Positions 1-9,259 of a stretch of 64,000 nt of DNA are shown piece after piece. Under the pieces are notes generated by a model that saw nothing but the letters and a program-made list of their open reading frames with translations, searched no databases and was not told the origin of the DNA. This DNA is from Clostridia bacterium (GTDB lineage: Bacteria; Bacillota; Clostridia; Christensenellales; CAG-138), in assembly GCA_017407205.1 (NCBI GenBank), contig JAFQXA010000017.1:1-64000 (forward strand), written 5' to 3'. Position numbers and translations under genes: made by a program. Positions within the stretch are counted from its first letter, which is position 1. The number at the start of each line of letters is the position of its first letter.

Positions 1-25
1 CTATTGCCCCATTCGGGGAGCATTT

Positions 26-256
26 TTATTTTCTCCCCGGATAATCATATCCCTTTGGGACATTCAAAAGATAATCTGCCGACACCTTAAAATAATTGCA
101 AAACGCAATTATATCTTGAATGCTCGGCTCGTATTTCCCACATTCAATATACGATATTTTTCTCTGCGTCATGCTGACCGCTTTTCCAAGCTCTGTTTGA
201 TTTATATTTTTTTCGCTGCGCAGATTTTTTATTTTCTCACCAAAACTTAAAATCAT
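26..256 (-). CDS. XRE-family helix-turn-helix regulator
   Basis: A small DNA-binding protein of 76 residues with a single Cro/C1-type helix-turn-helix over residues 6-60 (NQTELGKAVS, then MTQRKISYIECGKYEPS) and the typical SADYLL end of that fold. The reading frame extends upstream to a GTG at 283, but the ATG at 256 is preferred: it starts directly before the domain and has a weak purine-rich site upstream. It is divergent from the Fic gene at 445, and an imperfect inverted repeat lies between them, so it may regulate Fic and itself. That link is inference; the fold is clear. Confidence 0.8.
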   Translation of the reverse strand: MILSFGEKIKNLRSEKNINQTELGKAVSMTQRKISYIECGKYEPSIQDIIAFCNYFKVSADYLLNVPKGYDYPGRK

Positions 257-336
257 TTTTATCACCAGGAAACAATTTATCACAGCCAGAAACTTCCTAT
301 TGATTTTTAGACATAAAATCTATTTTAACCTCTTGA

Positions 337-449
337 CTCATTTTCCCTCAAAACCACCGAATAAATAAGGGAATATTCGCACAAACTATCGACAATGCCC
401 TTATAATATGCTAATATTTAAGGGAAAGAGAGGTTTTTGAGGGAATGAG
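337..449. promoter_or_regulatory. Intergenic inverted repeat and -10 box, XRE/Fic
   Basis: The 188 bp gap between XRE and fic holds an imperfect inverted repeat: CTCATTTTCCCTCAAAACC at 337-355 matches the reverse complement of 431-449, which covers the fic ribosome binding site and start codon. A second shorter pair, ATAAGGG (365-371) and CCCTTAT (398-404), lies inside it. TATAAT at 402-407 is a likely -10 box for fic; no good -35 box was seen. The arms could be operator half-sites or an mRNA hairpin that hides the fic start. Confidence 0.4.
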
Positions 450-1491
450 GGCTTTTAACTACTCACAAATCAAAGAGCAAAAATGGGATGCGGAAATTCT
501 CGGTCTTATTGCCGCTATTTACAAAGAGTCGGGGCGACAGGAGTTTTATTTGAAGCAAAAGCCTCACGAGCTTGAAAAGCTCGTTGAGATTGCAAAAATT
601 CAAAGCACGGAGGCTTCCAATGCCATCGAGGGCATTGTTACTACCAACACTCGTATTAAGCAGTTGGTACAGGAAAAGACCGCTCCTCGTAACCGTGATG
701 AGCAGGAAATCGCAGGATACCGTGATGCACTCAACATTATTCATGACAGCTTTGATGCCATTCCCCTATCCCCAAACTATATTTTGCAGCTTCATAAAAT
801 CATGTATAGCCACATGAACAATCCAATGGCAGGGCTTACAAAGAATGTGCAAAACTATATCAGCGCTTCTTATCCAAACGGTCATACCGAGATTTTATTT
901 ACACCGCTTTCACCTTTTGAAACGCCTGACGCTCTTAAACAAATTTGCGAAGAGTACAATAGAGTAATCGGTAATTTTGAAGTCGAGCCGTTGATTGCCA
1001 TACCGATTTTCATTCACGACTTTTTGTGTATACATCCATTTAATGACGGCAACGGAAGAATGAGCCGTTTGCTTACCACATTGCTTTTATATCGCAGCGG
1101 TTTTACAGTTGGAAAGTATATCTCGCTCGAAGGGAAGATTGCCCAAAATAAGGACCTCTACTATGATGCACTCAACAAGTCACAACACGGCTGGCATGAA
1201 GGAACAGAAGATGTCCTGCCTTTTATCAAGTATCTTCTCGGCACAATTCTCTCTGCCTATAAAGATTTTGCAGACCGTTTTGCCATAGTGGAAGAAAAGC
1301 TTCCTGCCCTTGAAACAGTCCGCAAGGCGACACTCAATAAAATCGGTCGTTTTACCAAGCAGGACATCCTGGAGCTTTGCCCATCCTTAAGCCTCAGTTC
1401 AGTAGAAGGTGCACTTTCAAAGCTTGTTTTGACGGGCGAACTCAAACGCGAGGGCAGAGGCAAAGCCACGTGCTATTACAGGCTTAAGTGA
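445..1491 (+). CDS. Fic-family protein (AMP-transferase type)
   Basis: A Fic domain protein of 348 residues. The family transfers AMP or another nucleotide part onto protein hydroxyl groups. The active-site motif HPFNDGNGR is intact at residues 197-205, including the catalytic His197. An N-terminal inhibitory-helix motif, S58-x3-E62-G63, fits the (S/T)xxxE(G/N) signature, which places the inhibitor in the same chain (class II Fic). The last 60-70 residues (KATLNKIGRFTKQDILELCP onward) look like a winged helix that could bind DNA. No separate antitoxin gene is needed by this design. Target unknown. Divergent from an XRE regulator. Confidence 0.9.
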   Translation: MRAFNYSQIKEQKWDAEILGLIAAIYKESGRQEFYLKQKPHELEKLVEIAKIQSTEASNAIEGIVTTNTRIKQLVQEKTAPRNRDEQEIAGYRDALNIIHDSFDAIPLSPNYILQLHKIMYSHMNNPMAGLTKNVQNYISASYPNGHTEILFTPLSPFETPDALKQICEEYNRVIGNFEVEPLIAIPIFIHDFLCIHPFNDGNGRMSRLLTTLLLYRSGFTVGKYISLEGKIAQNKDLYYDALNKSQHGWHEGTEDVLPFIKYLLGTILSAYKDFADRFAIVEEKLPALETVRKATLNKIGRFTKQDILELCPSLSLSSVEGALSKLVLTGELKREGRGKATCYYRLK

Positions 1492-1522
1492 TTGCTCGGG
1501 CTAATTGTAAAATGCTGCTATA

Positions 1523-2230
1523 TTATTTAGCCTCCTTAAAAAGGGTTTCTTCTTCCTGTTCAAAACTGTTCAAGAAACATTTCTGCAAACAGCTGTAAGC
1601 GTTTGTACTTGATACAATTATATGGTCATCAAGCTTTACTTCTATTGCAGCAAGTGCATTCAATATATCCTTTGTTACTTCAATATCCTCTTTTGACGGT
1701 TCAATACTGCCCGACGGATGATTATGAACCAATATTGCACTTTGTGCACCGTGTCGCATCACATATTCTGCTATGAGTCTCGGATAGACAGTCGTCTGCG
1801 AAACCGTTCCCGAGCTTACTTTATCTATATGCACGACCTCATGCGCCTTGTTGAGTGATATAAGATATACGGCTTCATAACGCTGATCGTCAAAAAGTGT
1901 CATCGCAAGCTTCATTGCAGCTGCAGGCGTGCTTATCCTGACGCTCTGTGCATCATAGCGCGCTATTCTCCTTTGCGTATCGCCTACGAGCTTCAAAAGC
2001 ACCGCAGCTTTTTGTCCGATACCCTTTACCTCCATCAAATCGTGAATAGGTGCATCAAAAACTTTTCGGAGCGAGCCGTACCTTTCAAGCAATCTGTGTG
2101 CCAGCGGATTTGTATCCACTCTCGGTATCACATATGTCAAAAGTAATTCCAACACCTGATGGTCATGAAATCCGCCAATACCGTTTTCTGTATATATTTG
2201 TCTGAGCCTTTCCCTGTGTCCCTCGTGCAT
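1523..2230 (-). CDS. radC: RadC-family JAB/MPN domain protein
   Basis: About 235 residues. Helix-hairpin-helix-like part near residues 40-85 (VFDAPIHDLMEVKGIGQKAA), then a JAB/MPN metalloprotease-like domain with the metal-binding pattern HNHPSGSIEPSKED (H-x-H-x7-S-x2-D). The family was once tied to DNA repair, but its true role is unsettled. The frame opens at an ATG at 2254; the ATG at 2230 is preferred because GGGGAG lies nine bases upstream and MHEGHRERLRQ is the usual start of clostridial homologues. It is a single-gene unit with its own promoter. Confidence 0.9.
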   Translation of the reverse strand: MHEGHRERLRQIYTENGIGGFHDHQVLELLLTYVIPRVDTNPLAHRLLERYGSLRKVFDAPIHDLMEVKGIGQKAAVLLKLVGDTQRRIARYDAQSVRISTPAAAMKLAMTLFDDQRYEAVYLISLNKAHEVVHIDKVSSGTVSQTTVYPRLIAEYVMRHGAQSAILVHNHPSGSIEPSKEDIEVTKDILNALAAIEVKLDDHIIVSSTNAYSCLQKCFLNSFEQEEETLFKEAK

Positions 2231-2263
2231 AACACATAACTCCCCATTCTGCATATATGTTAC

Positions 2264-2291
2264 ATTATAATATAAAACAGCTTTTATGCAA
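2264..2291 (-). promoter_or_regulatory. Promoter of radC
   Basis: Reading on the minus strand, TTGCAT (2291-2286) is followed after 16 bases by TATAAT (2269-2264). This is a good vegetative promoter pointing into radC. Confidence 0.55.
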
Positions 2292-2366
2292 TATCCTATT
2301 ATATTTGATTCTCATGTTATGCTCCGTAATTTGACACAACAGGTACCATAATATAAAACCGAAGAA

Positions 2367-2594
2367 ATGGCGAAATACGGTTTAAAAGGACCGCACGCGA
2401 CATATCTTACAACGATTTATAAGCATAAAGACGGGATAACCATTCCGCAGTTGTGCGAATTATGCGGTAAGGATAAATCGGACGCTTCAAGAATGTTATC
2501 CATACTTGAAGAAAAGGGAATGATAACAAAGCAGGTTGTTGACGGAAGTCTTTACAGAGGGCTTTTGATGCCTTCTCGCATACAAAGAGCATAG
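2367..2594 (+). pseudogene. Truncated MarR-type regulator remnant
   Basis: The 75-residue frame carries the middle of a MarR winged helix: KYGLKGPHATYLTTIYKH, then ELCGKDKSDASRMLSILEEKG, and the start of the wing. The first helix and the whole C-terminal dimer helix are missing, and no convincing ribosome binding site precedes the ATG. After the wing the frame ends in an unrelated tail. It is best read as a decayed MarR gene. Bases 2623-2685 hold another short open stretch ending YEKLLRLFLR that may come from the same decayed locus. Confidence 0.6.
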
Positions 2595-2690
2595 TTGATA
2601 AAAAAAATGGCTGGATCTCCCCATGCGTTACCAGCCCTACAAAAGCAAGCTGTATGAGAAGCTTTTAAGGCTGTTCCTGAGATGATTTAA

Positions 2691-2727
2691 AAAACTGCTT
2701 CGTGCAATCGCCGCACGAAGCAGTTTT
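2691..2727. terminator. Bidirectional terminator
   Basis: A perfect 15 bp stem (AAAACTGCTTCGTGC at 2691-2705 with 2713-2727) around a 7-base loop, with A/T tracts on both sides. It closes the minus-strand exporter operon that ends at 2739 and can also stop plus-strand transcripts. Confidence 0.85.
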
Positions 2728-2738
2728 ATTATCTGCCT

Positions 2739-3908
2739 TTATCCGCCATACCTCAAGGCTTCTATGGGGTGCTTCTTTGCGGCTTTATTTGCAGGGTACA
2801 AGCCGAACAAAAGACCTATTGCGGAGGAGAAGATGACAGCAAGTGCTACTGTGCCGAAAGACATTGTAAATGTTATCGAGCCTGCAATTACTGATACGAT
2901 TTCCAATATAAGCCACGAGAAAACAAGTCCGATCGTGCAACCTAAAAGGCTCAGCATGAGTGCCTCTATCAAAAATTGCATGAGAATACTTTTTCTGCCT
3001 GCGCCTATCGCTTTTCTTATGCCGATTTCCTTTGTACGCTCCGTTACCGATACGAGCATTATGTTCATTATGCCTATACCTCCAACGAGCAGGGATATTG
3101 CGGCAACACCGCCCAGGAGCAATGAAAGCGTATCCGTTACGGTTGACATTGCATCGGACACACTTGAAATATTTATTATAGCAAATGCATTATCGTCCTT
3201 TGCAAAGCGTGCAAGCAAGTAATCCTTGACGGCTTTTTCAGCTTCATCGGTTGCATTACGTGCAGAAACGCAGAACGACGACACATATGGCTGGCCTGCC
3301 ATACGTGACTCAACTGTATAGGGAACGTATACGGCAAGACCGCTTACCATCATTGAAATCATTGAATCATTTTCTTTGAGCACGCCCACTATTTTGAACG
3401 CACGTCCCGAAATATTGAGCGTTTCACCCAAAGCACTGTCATCGCCGAACAGTTCTTCCTCCGCTTCTTTGGAGATTACCGCCACATACGATGCATTTTC
3501 GACATCGACGGTTTTTATGAAACGACCGCACTCAAGCTCAAGGCCATTTATATCGTAATACGCACTCGTTGTGCCGTATACCGAAACAAAAGCATCCTTA
3601 TATCCGTGTTTTGCAGTCATCTGCGCAGAAACCGACGGTGCCACCTGCAATACGGCATCATCTGCCTGTATCGTTTGAAGGTCCTCAAGCCTCAGCGGAA
3701 CGCCCTTGTCGTCAAGTACGGCAACGGACAACATATCATTCCCCAAAGAATTTATCTGGTCAGTAACCGCACCCGTTGCACCGTTTACGAGCGAAACCAT
3801 GACAACGAGCGATAAAACACCGATTATTATACCGAGCATTGTGAGGAATGAACGCAGTTTGTTTGAGGTTATGGACTCCCACGCCATTTTTACGGATTGA
3901 ATTATCAT
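2739..3908 (-). CDS. MacB-like ABC transporter permease
   Basis: An FtsX/MacB-type permease of 389 residues. There is one membrane helix at the N-terminus (LRSFLTMLGIIIGVLSLVV), a large extracytoplasmic MacB_PCD domain of about 220 residues, and three C-terminal helices ending in the classic HPIEALRYGG tail. The longer frame starts at 3953, but ATG 3908 overlaps the TGA of the ATPase gene and has GGAGG upstream, so it is the real start. It forms the export channel with the ATPase (3905) and adaptor (4599). Substrate unknown; peptides or antibiotics are typical for the family. Confidence 0.92.
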   Translation of the reverse strand: MIIQSVKMAWESITSNKLRSFLTMLGIIIGVLSLVVMVSLVNGATGAVTDQINSLGNDMLSVAVLDDKGVPLRLEDLQTIQADDAVLQVAPSVSAQMTAKHGYKDAFVSVYGTTSAYYDINGLELECGRFIKTVDVENASYVAVISKEAEEELFGDDSALGETLNISGRAFKIVGVLKENDSMISMMVSGLAVYVPYTVESRMAGQPYVSSFCVSARNATDEAEKAVKDYLLARFAKDDNAFAIINISSVSDAMSTVTDTLSLLLGGVAAISLLVGGIGIMNIMLVSVTERTKEIGIRKAIGAGRKSILMQFLIEALMLSLLGCTIGLVFSWLILEIVSVIAGSITFTMSFGTVALAVIFSSAIGLLFGLYPANKAAKKHPIEALRYGG

Positions 3909-4597
3909 ACTCCATCCACCTCCGTAACACGGCCGTCCATTATGCGGATGCATCTTTGTGCCTGTCTTGCAATATCGTCATTATGTGTTATAAAAACAAT
4001 TGTATGCCCTTTCTTGTGCAGCTCCTTGAACAGGCGGATTATTTCTTCACCCGTCTTTGAGTCAAGATTACCCGTCGGCTCATCTGCAAGCAATATTGAC
4101 GGCTTTGTTGCAAGCGCTCTTGCTATTGCAACTCTTTGCTGCTGTCCCCCACTCAATTCCGAGGGTTTATGCTCACTTCTCTCCAACAGGCCCACTTGCG
4201 CAAGTGCTTCCTTTACAAGCTCCTTTCGCTTTGAAGCAGGAACTTTTTGATATATAAGCGGAAGCTCAACATTTGCAAACGCCGTCATTCTTGAAAGCAG
4301 GTTGAAATTCTGGAATATAAAGCCTATCTTCTTGTTTCGTATCTTTGCAAGCTCTTCTTCCGAATAGCTCTCAATAGCCTGATTATCAAGAAGATACTTT
4401 CCGCTGTCCTGAACATCAAGGCAGCCCATTATATTCATGAGAGTTGACTTTCCGCTTCCCGACGGACCTATTATGCTTACAAACTCACCCTCGCGGATTT
4501 CAAGCGAAGCACCATCAAGCGCCCTGACCTCTTCACCGCCGACATTATATATTTTTGTTATCTCTTTCATCGAAATAACCGTTTTTTTATTCTGCAT
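3905..4597 (-). CDS. MacB/LolD-type ABC transporter ATPase
   Basis: A 230-residue ATP-binding subunit. Walker A GPSGSGKST at residues 44-52, signature [15 protein letters not shown], Walker B ILLADEPTGNLD, and a switch His in VFITHND. This is the lipoprotein-release/MacB branch of ABC ATPases. The frame opens with a GTG at 4609, but the ATG at 4597 is preferred: AGAGGTGAGG sits just upstream, within the end of the adaptor gene. Second gene of a three-gene minus-strand operon; it powers the FtsX-type permease that overlaps its 3' end. Confidence 0.93.
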   Translation of the reverse strand: MQNKKTVISMKEITKIYNVGGEEVRALDGASLEIREGEFVSIIGPSGSGKSTLMNIMGCLDVQDSGKYLLDNQAIESYSEEELAKIRNKKIGFIFQNFNLLSRMTAFANVELPLIYQKVPASKRKELVKEALAQVGLLERSEHKPSELSGGQQQRVAIARALATKPSILLADEPTGNLDSKTGEEIIRLFKELHKKGHTIVFITHNDDIARQAQRCIRIMDGRVTEVDGV

Positions 4598-4598
4598 A

Positions 4599-6140
4599 TC
4601 AGTCCTCACCTCTTTGAGGGAAACCGCCCCCTGCCTGTGAAAACTGAAGCATCATATCCATCATGCTCGTGTCGGTATAAATCAGGATATCGCCCTCGCT
4701 TATGCCATCGGTAGCCTCTGCATATATTCCGTCGGACAGTCCTGTCGTAATTTTTACACGCTCTTTATTTTCATTGTCCTTACCACGGTAAACATAAACG
4801 CCCTCGGTATCCTCATGTATTGCATCAACCGGTATCATAAGCACGTTTTCCACGCTTTCAACGGTTATTACCGCGCTTCCGTTCATGCCCTCAAGTATTC
4901 TTTCATCATAGTCAAGAGTGAGCTCAACTGAGTAAGTGGTTATACTTCCTCCCGTTGTTCCCATTTTCGAGATATGCGTAACGCACGCATTGAAGCTTTC
5001 GGACGGATACGCATCAAGCGTTACTATGGCTTCCTGTGAAAGCTCTATATCATCTATATCTATTTCATCAACGTCAATTGTCATCTTAACCGCACCGCCC
5101 GTATTTATCACGATAAAGGCATCCGAAGACTCGATTGCACCTGCTGACGGATACACATCCATGCCCTGGGCCTGACTTTTTTCGCTGCCGTCATCTGCCT
5201 GTGCAACTATTCCGTCAACCTCCGATATAATAACGGGATTTTCAAGGTATGCTATAACTTTCTTTAATTCTTCCGCCTTTTCATTGTAGCTGTAGAGTGC
5301 CTCTGTATAGCTGTTGGAAAGCGGTCCGTTTTCTATCGAGAAGAGCTTGCTTCTTACACTTACCTTGTCATTTTCCTCAACATGAATTTTTTCTATGACT
5401 CCGCCCGTGCCGTATACGTTTACGGGCGAATTCACAGCAATTTTTCCGTTTCCTATAACCTTGCCGTTTAAAACCACCTCGGCATCCATGCCATACGGTG
5501 CTTCTTCATCGTCAAATATTACGGTGCAGCCTTTCTCCGTCTTTTTTATAATCTGCCCCGACTCTTCGCCGTCTGCCCACTTTACGGTAACTTCACTTGT
5601 GAGACTTAATTCTTCCTCAGTTTCTATATCAATTCTCATAAATCCGTCAGCCGATATTACAGCCAGAGTGCCTTTTTCGTTAACCGTTCCCACAACGCTG
5701 TCGCCGACCTTGGCAACAATATGCTTCACTCTGCCTCCAACGGATGCAGTTATAGCTTCCTGCGTGCTTTTCATTGCAAGCTGGGCGGATAATGCAGAAA
5801 GCTCCTTCTCAAGGCTTGCCGCACAGCTTTTTACCGACTCTGCGTCAAGTGTCGCAAGTACATCGCCCACGTGCACATAATCGCCGACCTTGACATTGAT
5901 TTCTTCTGTTTTTATGCCGTTTGCAAGCTGTATTTCAACGCTGTCCGGAGATTCTGTTTTTCCGCTTCCAGTGATTGTTGAGCTTATGTTTCCACGCTTT
6001 ACTTCATGCAGGACAAATGTACCTTCGGTAAGCTTCTTTGCCGCATTGTTACACGAGACTACTATTACCGTTATTACGACCAAAATTACGACGAGTATTA
6101 TCCACGGCCTTAATTTCTTTGAGTTTTTTTCTGATTTCAT
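4599..6140 (-). CDS. HlyD/MacA-like efflux adaptor
   Basis: About 513 residues: a signal anchor (PWIILVVILVVITVIVV), then at least three lipoyl/barrel-sandwich-like segments (GGRVKHIVAKVGDSVV; GGVIEKIHVEENDKVSV; SEVDGIVAQADD), and a C-terminal membrane-proximal domain (GMNGSAVITVESVENVLMIPVDAI). Plain MacA proteins are near 370-400 residues and have one such domain, so this one is enlarged. It is expected to sit outside the membrane and couple to the permease. The start at 6140 is preferred over 6161 because GGAGG lies 11 bases before it. First gene of the operon. Confidence 0.85.
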   Translation of the reverse strand: MKSEKNSKKLRPWIILVVILVVITVIVVSCNNAAKKLTEGTFVLHEVKRGNISSTITGSGKTESPDSVEIQLANGIKTEEINVKVGDYVHVGDVLATLDAESVKSCAASLEKELSALSAQLAMKSTQEAITASVGGRVKHIVAKVGDSVVGTVNEKGTLAVISADGFMRIDIETEEELSLTSEVTVKWADGEESGQIIKKTEKGCTVIFDDEEAPYGMDAEVVLNGKVIGNGKIAVNSPVNVYGTGGVIEKIHVEENDKVSVRSKLFSIENGPLSNSYTEALYSYNEKAEELKKVIAYLENPVIISEVDGIVAQADDGSEKSQAQGMDVYPSAGAIESSDAFIVINTGGAVKMTIDVDEIDIDDIELSQEAIVTLDAYPSESFNACVTHISKMGTTGGSITTYSVELTLDYDERILEGMNGSAVITVESVENVLMIPVDAIHEDTEGVYVYRGKDNENKERVKITTGLSDGIYAEATDGISEGDILIYTDTSMMDMMLQFSQAGGGFPQRGED

Positions 6141-6219
6141 AAAAGCGTCTGCCTCCTGCATTTATTTTCTTACAATTCTTCCTTTTTATGTATTTACCAC
6201 TATAACCTCAAAAAAAGAA

Positions 6220-6250
6220 CTGCATAAGAACACTATGTGAACTTATGCAG
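6220..6250. terminator. Bidirectional terminator
   Basis: CTGCATAAG (6220-6228) pairs with CTTATGCAG (6242-6250); T tracts follow on both strands. It lies between trkH and the adaptor operon and most likely ends the trkA-trkH transcript. Confidence 0.75.
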
Positions 6251-6336
6251 ACTTTTTTATATTGATTCTTAACCGTCTGCAATGCAATATATCACCGTAA
6301 CAGCGGATTATATGGCTGAATTGAAACTCTTTATAA

Positions 6337-7875
6337 TTACATTTTCCAGGTTTTTCTGTTAAACAGGATTAAAACGGGGATAATCTCAAGTCTGCCGAGC
6401 AGCATTGTAAGGCTCAGAATAATCTTGGAAAATGCACTGTAGGGAGCATAGCTTGCGTACGGTCCTATTGCCTCAAATGCAGGTCCTATATTTGAAATAC
6501 AGGCAAGGCTTGCCGAGAAATTACTGTAAAAGCCGTGCTTGACGGTATATGCTCCTGCGTCTGAAACGATATCCACCGTCTGTCCGTTTACAGGGTCGAA
6601 CGAGAGCAGAAATACCGCTACCAAGAAAATAAAGAAGTAGAGCGTAATAAATGCGAATACATCGTTGATTGTTTTTTGCTCAAGCGTTTTGCCCTCAAAC
6701 TTTGCCTTGGGGACATACCTTGGGCTTATCATTTTGCAAACATTTATGTAAGCGCCCTTTACTGCTATAATGATACGCGAAAGCTTTATACCGCCTGCTG
6801 TTGAGCCTGCCATTGCGCCTGTAAACATCAGCAAAACCAAAGTCGTTGTAGCAAGCATCGGCCAAACATTGTAGTCGGTTGTGGTATAGCCTGTAGTGGT
6901 CATCAGGGAAGCCACCTGGAAGAATGAATGGCGGAAGGCTTCCTCAGTTGTATAATCCTGGGGGAACGCTTCAAAGCGCCAGATGAGGCTTATGAACACC
7001 AATGCAACAGCACATACGGCAATTGCGAAATAGCCCTTGAATTCTTCACTGCGAAGCACATCCTTGAGTTTGCCTATGAGCAGGAGATAATATAGGCTGA
7101 AATTACAGCCGAACAGTATCAAAAAGGATGCCATCACATATTGGGAGAAGGGATTGAACAGCTGCATACTGTTCGGAATAAACCCAAAGCCACCCGTTCC
7201 TGCGCATCCAAAGGTTGCAAGCAGTGAAAAGAAGAACTTTTCGTTTTCATAGCCGGGGATGGGCTTGTCGAACAAGAGAATGATTATTTCAAGTACGGTC
7301 AAGCCAAGATAAATGAGGTAAAGAATTCTTGTTGTTACCTTCATCTTGGATACAAGCTTGCCAACCTGAGGACCGGGGCTCTCTGCTCGGAGAAGATGCA
7401 TTGACGAGCCGTCGTCACTTTCGGGGATGAATATAAGCACGAATACCAAAACACCCATACCGCCTATCCAATGCGAGAAACTGCGCCAGAAAAGCGAAGA
7501 GTGTGACAAGGTTGTTATGTCCTCAATTATGCTCGCACCGGTTGTGGTAAAGCCCGACATAATTTCAAAGCAAGCATCAATATAATTTGCAATCTCACCG
7601 TTTATAACAAAGGGGATTGCACCAAAAAGCGTCATCAAAATCCATACCGAAGCGGTCAGAGCAAAACCCTCTTTCTGATAAAGATGGTTCCTTTCAGGCT
7701 TTAGCATCTGAAGCAAAAGACCTATAGTCATTAAAATTATGATGGGTATTAAAAAAGCAATGATATTTTTGAAGGATTCGCGGTAGGCGAAGCTGACAGC
7801 GAGTGGAGCAGTCATCAATACTCCCTCTAAAATCATTATTTTGCCTAAGATAACACCGAGTTTTTTGTAATTCAT
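6337..7875 (-). CDS. trkH: TrkH-family potassium uptake channel
   Basis: A 512-residue membrane protein of the Trk/Ktr/HKT family, which carries potassium inward. The four pore-loop repeats are visible by their filter glycines: SGFTTTGASI, FGCAGTGGFG, LMTTTGYTTTDYN and ACISNIGPAF. Long hydrophobic helices alternate throughout. The length fits TrkH. It follows trkA with a nine-base gap, so the pore and its regulator are co-transcribed. A terminator at 6220-6250 closes the unit. Confidence 0.94.
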   Translation of the reverse strand: MNYKKLGVILGKIMILEGVLMTAPLAVSFAYRESFKNIIAFLIPIIILMTIGLLLQMLKPERNHLYQKEGFALTASVWILMTLFGAIPFVINGEIANYIDACFEIMSGFTTTGASIIEDITTLSHSSLFWRSFSHWIGGMGVLVFVLIFIPESDDGSSMHLLRAESPGPQVGKLVSKMKVTTRILYLIYLGLTVLEIIILLFDKPIPGYENEKFFFSLLATFGCAGTGGFGFIPNSMQLFNPFSQYVMASFLILFGCNFSLYYLLLIGKLKDVLRSEEFKGYFAIAVCAVALVFISLIWRFEAFPQDYTTEEAFRHSFFQVASLMTTTGYTTTDYNVWPMLATTTLVLLMFTGAMAGSTAGGIKLSRIIIAVKGAYINVCKMISPRYVPKAKFEGKTLEQKTINDVFAFITLYFFIFLVAVFLLSFDPVNGQTVDIVSDAGAYTVKHGFYSNFSASLACISNIGPAFEAIGPYASYAPYSAFSKIILSLTMLLGRLEIIPVLILFNRKTWKM

Positions 7876-7884
7876 AGCGCCACC

Positions 7885-9240
7885 TTATTCAAAAACCTCA
7901 TGAAGATCATCAAAATTCTTCTGTGTAGTTACCACAACAACATTATCGCCAAGTTCGATTGAGAAATTACCGTTCGGGATAATAACCTCGCCGTTCCTGA
8001 TAATGCAAGCTATAAGACAATTCTTTTTAATGTTCAAGTCCTTCAAGGGGACTCCATAAAAGAGTTCTTTCTTTCTTGCCGCAAACTCAAGCGCTTCTAC
8101 CCTGCTGTTAACCAATTGGTACAGAGTCTGCACATTACTGCCGATAGAGTTTGACAATGCTCTTGCATAGCTGATAATTCGGCTCGCCGCGATAAGATTG
8201 GGTGAAACTTTATTATCAATACCGAGTTCATCAAGTATTTTAATAAGATCATCGCCATGAATCTGAGCGATGGCTTTCTTGACTCCCTTTTGATTTGCAA
8301 ACATGGATGCAATTATGTTTTCCTCATCCACATCCGTCAGGGAAACAAAAGCGTCCATCGCCTCAATTCCCTCTTCTTCAAGCAAATCGTGCCGTGTTCC
8401 GTTTCCGCAGGCTATTGCAACCTTTGGAAGTGCTTCTGCAAGTTCTTCCGCTTTTACGGGGTTCTTTTCAATAAGCTTGACCTTGTATTTCTTTTGTGAA
8501 AGTGCATCTGCAAGATAATATCCTATTCTTCCGCCGCCTACGATCATAACTTTTTTCAGCGGTGACTTTTCAAGATTGACTTCTTCCAAAAAAGCACCCA
8601 GATTTCTTGCATCCGCAGCAAAGTGAATTTTATCTCCGTTCTCTATGACAAAATTACCGCTTGGTATAACTACCTCGCCGCCACGCTGAACTGCACAGAT
8701 AAGCACCTTATACTTGAGCTTTTTACCGAGTGAAATCAAGCTCTCGCCTATAAAAGCAGAACCTTCTCTTGCAACAACCTCCGCCAAAAGCACCTTGCCT
8801 TTTGCAAAATGCTCCATGCTCGAAAAAGACGGCAGGCTTATAAGGTTGAATATTTCATTAGCCGTTTCCCTCTCGGGATTTACAATCATGGAAATCCCAA
8901 GGTCCTCTTTCATATATATGATCTGTTTTCTGTAATCGGGATTACGCACGCGTGCTACGGTATTTTTAACGCCCAAACGCTTTGCAACCATGCACGCAAA
9001 AATATTGAGCTCGTCATTTTTTGTCAACGCAATTACAAGGTCAGCGTTCTGGGCATCGGCTTCCTTTTGGATATCCATACAGGCGCCGTTGCCAACCACA
9101 CCGAACACATCATATTTTTCAATCAAATTCTCAATTACGGATTTATTTTCGTCGATAATCGTAACCGTATGACCTTCATTTGACAAGCTTCTCAATATGG
9201 TCTTGCCAATGCTTCCAAGGCCAATAATTACTATTTGCAT
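7885..9240 (-). CDS. trkA: TrkA potassium channel regulator, two RCK units
   Basis: A cytoplasmic NAD(H)/nucleotide-binding regulator of 451 residues with two RCK_N Rossmann folds (GLGSIG at residues 7-12 and VGGGRIG near residue 233), each followed by an RCK_C domain (for example GDKIHFAADA and LGDNVVVVTT). The two-unit layout is that of full-length TrkA rather than KtrA. It gates TrkH, encoded directly downstream. GAGGAAAAG lies just before the ATG. Confidence 0.94.
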   Translation of the reverse strand: MQIVIIGLGSIGKTILRSLSNEGHTVTIIDENKSVIENLIEKYDVFGVVGNGACMDIQKEADAQNADLVIALTKNDELNIFACMVAKRLGVKNTVARVRNPDYRKQIIYMKEDLGISMIVNPERETANEIFNLISLPSFSSMEHFAKGKVLLAEVVAREGSAFIGESLISLGKKLKYKVLICAVQRGGEVVIPSGNFVIENGDKIHFAADARNLGAFLEEVNLEKSPLKKVMIVGGGRIGYYLADALSQKKYKVKLIEKNPVKAEELAEALPKVAIACGNGTRHDLLEEEGIEAMDAFVSLTDVDEENIIASMFANQKGVKKAIAQIHGDDLIKILDELGIDNKVSPNLIAASRIISYARALSNSIGSNVQTLYQLVNSRVEALEFAARKKELFYGVPLKDLNIKKNCLIACIIRNGEVIIPNGNFSIELGDNVVVVTTQKNFDDLHEVFE

Positions 9241-9259
9241 ACCTTTTCCTCAACTTCCC

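Noticed and set aside
445..1491. Classical two-gene Fic toxin-antitoxin pair with the XRE protein as antitoxin
   Set aside because: The inhibitory motif is already within the Fic chain, and the XRE protein has only a DNA-binding domain, so it is at most a regulator.
2595..2690. Second gene fragment after the MarR remnant
   Set aside because: The 20-residue frame at 2623-2685 has no ribosome site and no recognisable family.
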